In this document: piece after piece, positions 18,315-26,583 of the stretch
Layout of the letters: each line of letters begins with the position of its first letter
Numbering within the stretch: position 1 is the stretch's first letter
Assembly (NCBI RefSeq): GCF_010858045.1
Contig: NZ_JAAGVC010000001.1
Coordinates: forward strand, 316,061 to 380,060
From: Nocardia cyriacigeorgica
GTDB lineage: Bacteria; Actinomycetota; Actinomycetes; Mycobacteriales; Mycobacteriaceae
Direction of reading: 5' to 3'
DNA length: 64,000 bases
The notes under the pieces: generated by a model
The model's input: only the letters and a program-made list of their open reading frames with translations
The model's database searches: none
What the model was told of the DNA's origin: nothing
Program-made: the position numbers and the translations under genes

Positions 18315-18357
18315 GGCTCCTGCGCCCCGGGATGGTGTGCGCCGGGACGCAGGAGCC
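18315..18357. terminator. Bidirectional terminator between convergent genes
   Basis: GGCTCCTGCG at 18315-18324 pairs with CGCAGGAGCC at 18348-18357, with an inner CCCGG/CCGGG pairing. It lies between two convergent stop codons. Confidence 0.7.
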
Positions 18358-18368
18358 GCCAGATCAGA

Positions 18369-19064
18369 TCACTTGGCCGGGAACGGGGCGTTGATCGTGG
18401 TGAAGTACTGGATCGCGGCGCCGATCGCGACGGGCGCGGTGATCAGAATCTGACCCACGACAGCACCTAGGCTGCCGACGGCCAGGACACCGCCGATGCA
18501 GCCGACCGCGGCCGCGGGAATGAACGGCCCGAACAGGCCGACGATGGTCGCCGAGGCGACGGTGGCGCCGGCGATGCCGCCGAGCACGCAACCCACCGCG
18601 GCGCCACCGATTCCGCCGACCAGGGCGGCGATACTGGCTCCGAGACCGATGGTGCTGGTCATGCGGCTCCAGGCGTCCTTCTCACGCTCGTACTCGGACT
18701 TGTAGGTGGCCTTGTCCTCGAAGGGCAGGGCGACCGGGCGGTACGCGGCGTGCGCGAGATCGAACTGCGGGGTGAGCGTGGCGGTGCGGCCGGAGATCTC
18801 GGCGGCGATCGGGAATTCGAACTCGTCGACCCGGAAGGTCAGCGGCGTACCCGCCAGCACGGTGCCATTGGGAGCCTTGATTTTCAGCACCCGGTCCTCG
18901 ACCACGAGCGAACCCGCGTCGGTACTGATGACGCTCGACGTCTCGGTCGCCGTCGCGGTGAAACCGACCGCCTCCGGCTCCGGAGCGGCCTGTGCGGTGG
19001 CAGCGGTCACGCCGAGAGCGGTGGTCGCGGCGACGGTGATCAGGGCGAGCTTGGTGAACTTCAT
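18369..19064 (-). CDS. Secreted protein with glycine-zipper segment
   Basis: A 231-residue exported protein. The signal peptide ends near AQA-AP (residue 27). Residues 30-125 form a beta-rich domain, with a repeated TLTFRVDEFEFP/TATLTPQFDL style. Residues 140-215 are a long hydrophobic Gly/Ala stretch in which Gly recurs every three or four residues (LVGGIGGAAVGCVLGGIAG), a glycine zipper that could insert in or line a membrane. The start ATG at 19064 has AAGGA further upstream. Similar Nocardia proteins are uncharacterised. A role at the cell envelope is likely but not shown. Confidence 0.7.
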   Translation of the reverse strand: MKFTKLALITVAATTALGVTAATAQAAPEPEAVGFTATATETSSVISTDAGSLVVEDRVLKIKAPNGTVLAGTPLTFRVDEFEFPIAAEISGRTATLTPQFDLAHAAYRPVALPFEDKATYKSEYEREKDAWSRMTSTIGLGASIAALVGGIGGAAVGCVLGGIAGATVASATIVGLFGPFIPAAAVGCIGGVLAVGSLGAVVGQILITAPVAIGAAIQYFTTINAPFPAK

Positions 19065-19453
19065 GGGAGTTGTTTCCTTCTCATGTGTGGAGAGATGACC
19101 TCGGGCCGGGTCGGTAGAGTCGATGCCGACGGGACGACCCGAATTGCTTGTGCGGCTGTGGTTCTCACCCGTGCCCTGGCATGGGCACGGCTGTGCGGGG
19201 CATGAGCCCGGCGCAGGCGGACAGCCGTGGTTCGCGGATGTCGGTCGGGCCGTCCCGAAACCGACGTGCCGGTGTGTGCGCTCCACCGTGGCGGACTCGA
19301 CCGAGCGCGTGTGCGCGCGGCCGACGGGCCCGCAGGTGCGGGCTGCAGTGGTCGCACGGCCCGCGGAACCACTCCTCGGCTCGACGCCGAGGCGAAAATT
19401 CGCACGATGAACCAGGCCCACCGCCGGGGCGGGCCTGTATCGCGGAGCCGGAG
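19065..19453. other. Intergenic stretch without recognisable features
   Basis: It lies upstream of the secreted-protein gene and downstream of the PepSY gene (both on the minus strand). I see no gene, strong hairpin or clear promoter boxes. The promoter of the secreted-protein gene must lie near its right-hand start. Confidence 0.55.
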
Positions 19454-20905
19454 CTACCCGGTGGCGCGTCTCCTGAACTGTCCGACGAGGACGTCGACCA
19501 CCAGGAAGGCCAGCAGGCTGATTCCGATCAACGGCGCGAACCAGCCGATCAGAACCGTCACCGCGGCCAGCGGCACGATCAGCACCGGTGGACTGCGCCG
19601 CAACCCGCCGCGCTGTGGCGGTTTACCGATGGCGAACCGCCCGGCCGCGCGGGTGGGGCGCCGCTTCCACCACAGCAGGTAGCCACGCACGATCACGGTG
19701 ATCAGGCCGATCATCACCGCGAGCAGCAGCAGCTGGTTGAGCAGGCCGAACATCAGGCCCATATGGAACTGGATGCCCCAGTTGGACAGCTTCGCCATCA
19801 GCGGCCAGTCGGCATAGGGCAGGCGCGCGGTGATCGCCCCGGTGGCTCCGTCGACCGCGACGGCGTCGACGGTGTAGGTGCCGGGCATGCGCCGTTCCTT
19901 GATCGCGAAGGCCGTCGAATCGTCGGCGGGAATCGCGATCTCGGCCGGCCGATCGATGCCTGCGGCGCGCCCGGCTTCCACCACCCGATCCAGCTGCGCC
20001 ACCCGATCACCCGGATCGCCGGTCGGCATCGGTGTCGAACCACCGTGATGGTGGTCGCCACCCGCATGGCTCGCCGGCGCATCGGAGCCGGGCAGCGACG
20101 TGCTGACGGCAGGCGTGGTCCAGCTGAGGTTCTCGCGCAGCTCGGTGATGTTCTCGCCGGCATAGGTCGACCAGGTCATCCCGGTCGCCGCCAGCAGCAA
20201 GAGCACGGGCAGGATCCAGAAACCCACGGCGCCATGCCAATTCAGGGTGCGTCCGCGGCCACTACCCGAGCGGTCCGGGATCAGCAGCCAGCCCGCGGAA
20301 TTGCGGTCGCGCCGCGCCCGCACCCGCCGGACCCACAGCAGCAGACCGGCCAGCGCGATGACCCACAACCAGGACGCGGCCAGCTCGCTGTAGAGCCGCC
20401 CGGGGTCGCCCAGGTGCAGGTCGCGGTGCAGCCGGTCGATCCAGGTGCGCATGGGCAGCGCACCCGAACTGCCGTAGACCACCGATTCACCGACCGGTGT
20501 CGCGGTCGCCGGATCGACGAACACCGCGCGGCGTTCGGATTCACCGAGCGTGGGATCGCTGAAGATGACCCGGGTGGTGTCGCCGGATTCCGGTGCCGGT
20601 GCGACCGCGACCAGCGGCAGATCGGGGCGGGTGGCGACGGCGGCCTCGACCTGCGCGGAGATCGGTTGCGCGGGCCCGGAGGAGTCGACGTGCAGTAGAT
20701 CGCGGTTGACGATCGACTCCAGCGCCGGGGAGATCGCGTACAGCGCGCCGGTGATCGCCGCGATCAAGATGAACGGGCCGACGAAGACGCCGGCGTAGAA
20801 ATGCAGCCGCAGCGCGAGCGCGCGCGCCGCGGCCCATGGCCCGGTCCGGGAACCGGATGGGGGTGCGGACTCCGTCGGTGGAGTCTCGATATCGGTGGTA
20901 CTCAT
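19454..20905 (-). CDS. PepSY-associated transmembrane protein with His-rich loop
   Basis: A 483-residue membrane protein of the PepSY-TM family (iron or copper-linked flavin reductase-like group). A first membrane helix lies at about 30-55, then a large external PepSY-type region, helices near 195-215 and 250-270, a second external region, and three helices towards the C-terminus. The His cluster GGDHHHGG near residue 310 could bind metal. The segments LHRDLHLG and NWHGAVGFW carry the conserved His residues of the family. No Shine-Dalgarno sequence is obvious before the ATG. The nearest gene upstream encodes another His-containing membrane protein, which hints at metal handling. Confidence 0.8.
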   Translation of the reverse strand: MSTTDIETPPTESAPPSGSRTGPWAAARALALRLHFYAGVFVGPFILIAAITGALYAISPALESIVNRDLLHVDSSGPAQPISAQVEAAVATRPDLPLVAVAPAPESGDTTRVIFSDPTLGESERRAVFVDPATATPVGESVVYGSSGALPMRTWIDRLHRDLHLGDPGRLYSELAASWLWVIALAGLLLWVRRVRARRDRNSAGWLLIPDRSGSGRGRTLNWHGAVGFWILPVLLLLAATGMTWSTYAGENITELRENLSWTTPAVSTSLPGSDAPASHAGGDHHHGGSTPMPTGDPGDRVAQLDRVVEAGRAAGIDRPAEIAIPADDSTAFAIKERRMPGTYTVDAVAVDGATGAITARLPYADWPLMAKLSNWGIQFHMGLMFGLLNQLLLLAVMIGLITVIVRGYLLWWKRRPTRAAGRFAIGKPPQRGGLRRSPPVLIVPLAAVTVLIGWFAPLIGISLLAFLVVDVLVGQFRRRATG

Positions 20906-21270
20906 CGTTGTTCGACTACGTCCTGTCGAGAGATACCCGGGTTGCGGCCATCGGTCGCGGGGCTCACGCCCGTCTGCGATCCGGCAGACCCTTCGGGTGG
21001 GGCGAAACGGAACCTGGACGACATCGGTGCGCACGCGTCGTGGCAATTCACGGCGAGCCGATATTCCGGCGGCGTACGTCGTTTCGGCGCACGGGGGCAT
21101 GACCTTCGGGGAGGAGGGCCTGCCGCAGGTGCGCCTGACCGGACGGGTACAGGCCGCGCCGGGTATCGCCGCGCAGCACGGTTCGACGACAGCTGCGTGC
21201 GACGTGCGGTGGCGTCACCGTGTTGCACACGCGGTGGCCCGACCGCCGATTGCGTCCAGGTGAAGTTGAT
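20906..21270. other. Intergenic stretch without recognisable features
   Basis: Between the PepSY gene and the small membrane protein gene upstream, both on the minus strand. Open frames here show the Arg/Gly-rich composition of shadow frames. No hairpin or clear promoter was found. Confidence 0.5.
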
Positions 21271-21834
21271 TCAGAGACGAACAGTCGACGGTGGTCCGCG
21301 AGTGCGGGACGCATCGGCGGCGAGCACCCACAGGATGACGCGATCACGATGCGTGGTTCGCAGCGGCGCAGGCCCGGCGATGGCGGGCGGGTGATACCGC
21401 AACGGCACAACCCTGGCCAAGGCCGACCTACCCATGCGATAGGCGAATTCGGCGCCCCGGATCAGCAGCGCCGCGATCACGACGGCTACCAGGTGCGCGG
21501 CGATCATGGTCGGCGTCAGTTGGACGTCGCCGTGATGCAGATGCCCGGACCCCCACCCCATGGCGAGGTGGCCGAGCAGCTGGCCCGCGGCCAGGACGGT
21601 GAGGAGCCCGGCGGATCCGGTGCGCAGCCGGCCCGGCCCGGCGACCAGCGCGCCGACCAGAGCCGAAGCCGCGAGAAGGAGAGCCAACGTGCTGCTGCTC
21701 GGCGCCATTCCACCGGATGCCCAGCCGTGCGCGGCCACCGAGATGGTGCCGGACAACGATCCGGCCGCCCCACCGCGCAACTGCGCGATGCCGCTGCGGT
21801 CATCCGCAGGGGGTCGGCCGAACCTGATAATCAC
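21271..21834 (-). CDS. Small membrane protein of unknown function
   Basis: A 187-residue protein with about four membrane segments between residues 45 and 145 and a basic C-terminus. A conserved-looking His cluster (GHLAMGWGSGHLHHGD) lies between two helices on what would be one face of the membrane. The GTG at 21834 is chosen because TATCAT ends six bases upstream, the leaderless arrangement seen elsewhere in the window. Upstream starts would add only low-complexity residues. Its position before a PepSY gene suggests a shared metal-related function, which remains inference. Confidence 0.55.
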   Translation of the reverse strand: MIIRFGRPPADDRSGIAQLRGGAAGSLSGTISVAAHGWASGGMAPSSSTLALLLAASALVGALVAGPGRLRTGSAGLLTVLAAGQLLGHLAMGWGSGHLHHGDVQLTPTMIAAHLVAVVIAALLIRGAEFAYRMGRSALARVVPLRYHPPAIAGPAPLRTTHRDRVILWVLAADASRTRGPPSTVRL

Positions 21835-21975
21835 TCGCCGATGATAGCTGAGGAGTTTCGTCCCATTGCTGCCTCGGCGATTGCGGGCTCCGGGCTGGTA
21901 GCTGGGGGCGGACAAGCGGCCGTCGGCAGTAGCCGCGTGCCGGGCTCGCGGCCGAACGCGAGCCCCGAGCGACGC

Positions 21976-23625
21976 CTACGACCCGTCGACGTCCATCTCG
22001 ACCAGCGGCTTGCGCAGCAGCTTGCCGGTGGCATTGCGGGGCAGTTCGTCGAGGAAGATCACCTCGCGCGGCACCTTGTAGCGGGCCAGGTTCTGCTTGA
22101 CGTAGTCCTTGATCTCCTGGACGTCGCGGTTGGAGTCCGGCCCTGGCACCACGAAGGCGCGCAACCGTTTGCCGAACTCGCGGTCGTCGACGCCGACGAC
22201 CGCCGCCTCCAGCACGTCCGGCCGGTTGGACAGCAGGTGCTCGACTTCCTGTGGGAAGACGTTCTCGCCGCCGGAGACGATCATGTCGTCGTCGCGGCCG
22301 TCGATGAACAGCAGGCCGTCGTCGTCGAAATGGCCGACGTCGCCGCTGGACATCATGCCGTCCACGCGCTCTTTGGTGCGGCCGTCGGTGTAGGCGCGGA
22401 AGCCGTGCGCGTTCTCGATGAAGATGGTGCCGGTGACGTTCGGCTCGGTGATGAGCTTGCGGTTCTCGTCGTAGAGCGCGATCCGGATGCCGGCGGGCGG
22501 GCGGCCCGCGGTGCTCGGTGCCTTACGCAGATCCTCCGGGGTGGCCACCGTGATCACCGCGCACTCGGTGGAGCCGTACAGGTTGTAGAGCACGTCGCCG
22601 AAGTATTCGGCGGTGCGCACCACGACGTCCGGCGGAATCGCCGAGCCGGCCGCGAAGATCACCTTCAGCGGTGTCATGTCGTATTTGGCGAGCACGTCGG
22701 CGGGCAGGTCGAGCATGCGCTGCAGCATGGTGGGCACCACGACCAGCGAATCGGCGCGATGCTTCACGATATTGGCCAGCGTCAGCTCGGGGTCGAAGCG
22801 GCGCTGCTGGAAGATCACCCGGTTGCCGAGCGCCAGGCCGAGGGTGAACTGGGACAGGCCGGTGCCGTGGAAGATCGGCGCCGCCATCACCATGGTGCCG
22901 TTCTTGGGCAGCGGCACCCGGTCCAGGAACTGGGCCGACATGAAGGGGCTGACCCGATCGCGCGGTGCGCCCTTCGGCGTGCCGGTGGTGCCGCTGGTGA
23001 GGATCACCATGCCGCCGGGCTTGGCCGGGGCGGGCATGGACTCGGTGGAGCGGCCCGCCGACAGCGATTCGATGGTCGGGATCGACGGATCGGCGCCGTC
23101 CTTCTCGTCCACCCAGGTGAGCACGCGGGGAATGTCTGCCGGAATGGCGCTCATCAGGTCGAAGAACTCGCTGTCGTGCAGCACCGCCTTGATCTTTTCG
23201 CGCTCGGCGACGTCGGCGAACTGCGGTTTGGCGAATCCGGTGTTCATCAGCACCGCGCGCACACCGAGCTTGCCGGTGGCCAGCAGGCTCAGCACCATGC
23301 CGCGATGATCGCGGGCGAGTACCGCGACCACGTCGCCCTGGCCGATGCCCTGAGCCGACAGCCCGCGAGCGAACGCATTGGACAGCTCATCGAGCTGACC
23401 GAAGGTGAGTTCGCCGTGTTCGTCGACGATCGCGGCGGCGTTCGGCCGAGTCTGCGCGGCGTGCATGACGACGCCGGCGAACGGGCCGTACTTGCGCATG
23501 TTGTAGAACGAGCGGGCCCCGTGATCGAGGCGCAGCGGGTTGAACAATCCGCGCTTGACCATGACATTCACGCCCAGAGCGAGGTCACGCGCCTTGCGGA
23601 CGGGGGCTGGGGTCGACAGAGACAT
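21976..23625 (-). CDS. FadD2-like long-chain acyl-CoA ligase, copy 1
   Basis: A 549-residue adenylate-forming enzyme expected to make acyl-CoA from fatty acid, ATP and CoA. LTSGTTGTPKGAP is the phosphate-binding motif, LYGSTECAV the second core motif, and SGGENVFPQEVE with a C-terminal Lys in NATGKLL completes the active site. The ATG at 23625 gives the family-like N-terminus MSLSTPAPVRKARD. The next gene upstream is a close paralogue, and a perfect hairpin separates the two, so they look like separate transcripts that arose by tandem duplication. Confidence 0.85.
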   Translation of the reverse strand: MSLSTPAPVRKARDLALGVNVMVKRGLFNPLRLDHGARSFYNMRKYGPFAGVVMHAAQTRPNAAAIVDEHGELTFGQLDELSNAFARGLSAQGIGQGDVVAVLARDHRGMVLSLLATGKLGVRAVLMNTGFAKPQFADVAEREKIKAVLHDSEFFDLMSAIPADIPRVLTWVDEKDGADPSIPTIESLSAGRSTESMPAPAKPGGMVILTSGTTGTPKGAPRDRVSPFMSAQFLDRVPLPKNGTMVMAAPIFHGTGLSQFTLGLALGNRVIFQQRRFDPELTLANIVKHRADSLVVVPTMLQRMLDLPADVLAKYDMTPLKVIFAAGSAIPPDVVVRTAEYFGDVLYNLYGSTECAVITVATPEDLRKAPSTAGRPPAGIRIALYDENRKLITEPNVTGTIFIENAHGFRAYTDGRTKERVDGMMSSGDVGHFDDDGLLFIDGRDDDMIVSGGENVFPQEVEHLLSNRPDVLEAAVVGVDDREFGKRLRAFVVPGPDSNRDVQEIKDYVKQNLARYKVPREVIFLDELPRNATGKLLRKPLVEMDVDGS

Positions 23626-23754
23626 GCGGCAAACAACCTTCCGCGATCCCGCCACCGTGACCGGGGTGGTGTGGATCGCAACCTCGAGATCCAGTGCTGG
23701 CGCTAACAATAGCAAGCATTACCGGCGAGTAGTGGTGCTCGTCTCAGAGATGCC

Positions 23755-23790
23755 GACGCCGGGGTCGATGTCCACCTCGACCCCGGCGTC
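23755..23790 (-). terminator. Perfect 14-bp terminator stem between tandem ligase genes
   Basis: GACGCCGGGGTCGA at 23755-23768 and TCGACCCCGGCGTC at 23777-23790 form a perfect stem with an 8-base loop, 13 bases after the stop of the upstream ligase gene. It should end that transcript. Confidence 0.75.
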
Positions 23791-23803
23791 TCTTACTCGC
23801 GAT

Positions 23804-25429
23804 CTACTGCTCGACCTGGTAATCCACCAGTACCCGGCGCAGCAGCTTGCCGGTCGGGTTACGCGGCAGATCGTCGAGGAAGACCACCTCGCGCGGCACC
23901 TTGTACCGAGCCAGGTTCTCCTTGACGAAGGTCTTGATCTGCTCCGCGTCCGGGGTGTGGCCGGGCTCGGGAACGACGAAGGCGCGCAGCCGCTTACCGA
24001 ACTCCACATCGTCCACGCCGACCACCGCCGCGTCGAAGACGTCTTCGCGCTCGAGCAGCAGCTGCTCGACTTCCTGCGGGAAGACGTTCTCGCCGCCGGA
24101 GACGATCATGTCGTCATCGCGGCCGTCCACCATCAGCAGGCCGTCGTCATTGAAATGGCCGACGTCGCCGCTGGACATGTAGCCGTCGATGATCTGCTTG
24201 TGCCTGCCGTCGGTGTAGCCCTCGAACGGTGCGCCGCTGCGCACGAAGATGCGGGCGGTGACGTTCTTGTCGAGCACGCGCTGATCGTTGTCGTCGAACA
24301 ACCGCACATCGCAGGTGATCGGCGGGCGGCCGACGGTGCCGGGCGCCTTCGCGAGTTCGTCGGGGGTGGCGATGGTCGCGATGGCCACCTCGGTGGAGCC
24401 GTACAGGTTGTAGAGGACCGGCCCGAACACCTCGGTGGCGCGGATGCACAGCTCAGGTGCCAGCGCCGAACCGGCGAGCAGGATCACCTTCAGCGAGGAC
24501 AGGTCGTACTTGGCGCGCACCTCGGCAGGGAGCTCGGTCATCCGGTGCAGCATGGTCGGCACCGCGACCAGCATCTCGGCCTTGTGATCGGAGATCATCT
24601 TCAGCGTGGCCTCGGCGTCGAAGCGGCGCCGCATCACGATCTTGTTGGTGAGCACGGTGCCGACCAGCCAGGTGCCGAGGCCGGTGCTGTGGAACAGCGG
24701 CGAGACGATCACCATGGTGCCGCGACGCGGGAACGGCACCCGGTCCACGAACTGCGCGGTCGCCATCGGCGTCACCTTCGTGCGCGGGGCGCCCTTGGGT
24801 AGGCCGGTGGTGCCGCTGGTCAGGATGATGAAGCCGCCCGGCTTGCTGGGGGCGGGCAGCGGCTCGGTGGAGTTCGCGGCGATCAGGTCGTCGAAGGTGG
24901 TGGCGCCTTCGGGCAGTGCGGCGCCCTCGTCGACCCAGGTCAGGAAGCGCGGCAGATCCGCGGGCAGAGCGTCGAGCAGGCCGAGGAATTCGCTGTCGTG
25001 CAGCACCGCCTTGACCTTCTCGCGCGCACAGACCTCGGCGAACTGCGGCTTGGCGAAGCCGGTGTTCATCAGCGCGATCCGCACGCCGAGCTTGGCGGCG
25101 GCCACCTCGGCCAGGATCAGGCCGCGATGATCGCGGGCCAGCACGCCGACGACCATGCCCTCGGTCAGGCCTGCGGACTGCAGCCCGCGTGCGACGGCGG
25201 TGGACTGCTCGTCGAGTTCGCGGTAGGTGAGTTCACCGCGCTCGTCGGCCAGGGCGACCTGATCGGGGGCGATCCGGGCCGAATGGCGGACCAGCGCGGC
25301 GTGCGGGCCGTAGACCCGCGTCTCCTTCATGGTCTTCAGGGTTTCCAGCGGCGCTTTGGGATCGCTGACCCCACGCGATCGCAACACCCCCAGCGCTTTG
25401 ACGGCCTCCAGCGTATGCGCCAGGTTCAC
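23804..25429 (-). CDS. FadD2-like long-chain acyl-CoA ligase, copy 2
   Basis: A 541-residue paralogue of the downstream ligase with the same motifs: LTSGTTGLPKGAP, LYGSTEVAI, SGDVGHF, SGGENVFPQEVEQLL and Lys in NPTGKLL. Long stretches are identical between the two, for example RDDDMIVSGGENVFPQEVE. The start is GTG at 25429, eight bases after GGAGG. A GTG three bases earlier is an alternative. Between it and the secreted-protein gene upstream lie three palindromes that may control one or both genes. Confidence 0.85.
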   Translation of the reverse strand: MNLAHTLEAVKALGVLRSRGVSDPKAPLETLKTMKETRVYGPHAALVRHSARIAPDQVALADERGELTYRELDEQSTAVARGLQSAGLTEGMVVGVLARDHRGLILAEVAAAKLGVRIALMNTGFAKPQFAEVCAREKVKAVLHDSEFLGLLDALPADLPRFLTWVDEGAALPEGATTFDDLIAANSTEPLPAPSKPGGFIILTSGTTGLPKGAPRTKVTPMATAQFVDRVPFPRRGTMVIVSPLFHSTGLGTWLVGTVLTNKIVMRRRFDAEATLKMISDHKAEMLVAVPTMLHRMTELPAEVRAKYDLSSLKVILLAGSALAPELCIRATEVFGPVLYNLYGSTEVAIATIATPDELAKAPGTVGRPPITCDVRLFDDNDQRVLDKNVTARIFVRSGAPFEGYTDGRHKQIIDGYMSSGDVGHFNDDGLLMVDGRDDDMIVSGGENVFPQEVEQLLLEREDVFDAAVVGVDDVEFGKRLRAFVVPEPGHTPDAEQIKTFVKENLARYKVPREVVFLDDLPRNPTGKLLRRVLVDYQVEQ

Positions 25430-25515
25430 CACGAACACCTCCACAGAACTCTCGCGTCGGTACTCGACCTAGCGAATCGAACGGGCATATCGGATGCCTA
25501 CCGTATCAGCGCACG

Positions 25516-25611
25516 TGTGACAGGTCACAGCCAAAGGCGACAAATCGGGCCCTGTGTCCGCCCCCGCACGCAAACCCCCAGATGAGCGCGGGCGCGCCTG
25601 TGACCTCACAG
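25516..25611. promoter_or_regulatory. Two TGTGA-type palindromes upstream of the second ligase gene
   Basis: TGTGACAGGTCACA at 25516-25529 and CTGTGACCTCACAG at 25598-25611 are both perfect palindromes except for the central two bases, and they share the 9-base word AGGTCACAG/CTGTGACCT in opposite orientation. They resemble CRP/GlxR half-sites (TGTGA...TCACA), but the spacing is four and two bases instead of six, so assignment to that family is doubtful. Confidence 0.5.
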
Positions 25612-25637
25612 AACGCGCCCGACCTCAGTGAGCGAAC

Positions 25638-25653
25638 GTTGTCAATTGACAAC
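25638..25653. promoter_or_regulatory. 16-bp perfect palindrome at the end of the secreted-protein gene
   Basis: GTTGTCAATTGACAAC is fully symmetrical and covers the stop codon of the secreted-protein gene (25642). A fully symmetrical site without loop is more like a protein-binding site than a terminator, but both are possible. Confidence 0.4.
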
Positions 25654-26280
25654 TGCTCCCATGGATGGGAACGAGATGGTGCCCTTCTGGTACTGGAACC
25701 CGTCCGGGTGCTGATCGCTGACCGGAACCGACCAGCGGTGCCACAGCGTGCCGTAGACCGCGGCCACGACCATGCCTGCGCCGGGATCGATCACGCGCGA
25801 GCGGATCGTGGTATCGACCGGGATATCGTTGTGCTCGGTCAGCACCTCGGTGCCGCTGCGTCCGTTGGACAGGTTCAGCCAGATCACCTCGAGCTTGGCA
25901 CCGGTCTGGTTCGGGGCGATGGTGCCGGGTCCGCCGAAGAAGCCGAAGCGGAAGCCGTCGATGCCGAGCGCGACGCCGGAACCGTAGACGCCCGCACCGC
26001 CGCCGCGACCGATATCGGACTGGGCCGGGATCTGGAACGGCTGCGCGGGCAGCGCCACCTCCTCGGCGGCGTCGTCGAGGCGCTGCGGATCGGCCAGCAG
26101 ACGGTCGATGGCCTGTTCGGCGGCCGGGTTGCCGGTCGCGACGACGCGCAGTTGCTCGGCGGCGGCGGTCCAATCGACGGTGTGCGGTTCCGCGGCGGCG
26201 TGTCCGGTGAACAGCATGGCGGCCGCGGCGGTCGCCGCCAGGCCGGTGGTGAAGCGGGACATCAAGCTCGAGCGTGGCAT
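25642..26280 (-). CDS. Secreted protein of unknown function
   Basis: A 212-residue exported protein. GGAG lies about seven bases before the ATG at 26280. The signal peptide (hydrophobic residues 11-28) probably ends at AAA-EP near residue 30. The mature N-terminal part is helical (AAEQAIDRLLADPQRL). The C-terminal part contains a Gly-rich YGSGVALGIDGFRFGFFGG segment and a beta domain (LEVIWLNLSNGRSGTEVL). No catalytic motif is evident. Similar proteins are found in mycobacteria and Nocardia without function. Confidence 0.7.
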   Translation of the reverse strand: MPRSSLMSRFTTGLAATAAAAMLFTGHAAAEPHTVDWTAAAEQLRVVATGNPAAEQAIDRLLADPQRLDDAAEEVALPAQPFQIPAQSDIGRGGGAGVYGSGVALGIDGFRFGFFGGPGTIAPNQTGAKLEVIWLNLSNGRSGTEVLTEHNDIPVDTTIRSRVIDPGAGMVVAAVYGTLWHRWSVPVSDQHPDGFQYQKGTISFPSMGAVVN

Positions 26281-26583
26281 TGCCTGTCTCCTTCGGAAGA
26301 TTCATTCCCGGGTACAGCTCGACAACCATCCGTTTCTCGACGCGAAACGGTCCGGCGGCCAGGTTGCCAGCGATATGCCGCACTGTCCAGGGTTGCCGCC
26401 GAGACGCGCCGTCGAGGAAATATGCCGGACGCGTTCCCATTGTTGGGAATCAGCGATACTCGAGGCGTCGCAGGTGTCTTTCATCAGGTGGCCTGATGGT
26501 CGTGGGCGAGTGAGGATCCGGATGCTCCTGTATGTCGGCCCACGGGGAATGACGGTCCGGTCGGCCGAAAGGCGGTGCCGTCG
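26281..26583. other. Divergent intergenic region with a 16-bp palindrome
   Basis: It separates the secreted-protein gene (minus) from the CHAP hydrolase gene (plus). TTCCCATTGTTGGGAA at 26434-26449 is a palindrome (6-bp arms, 4-base centre) near the middle and could be an operator serving either gene. Nothing else is recognised. Confidence 0.5.

Noticed and set aside
21220-23706. 828-codon plus-strand frame opposite a ligase gene
   Set aside because: Antisense to a ligase with all motifs; no recognisable domain in the frame.
25516-25611. Assignment of the TGTGA palindromes as CRP/GlxR sites
   Set aside because: The half-sites fit, but spacers of four and two bases do not match the six-base spacing of that family.
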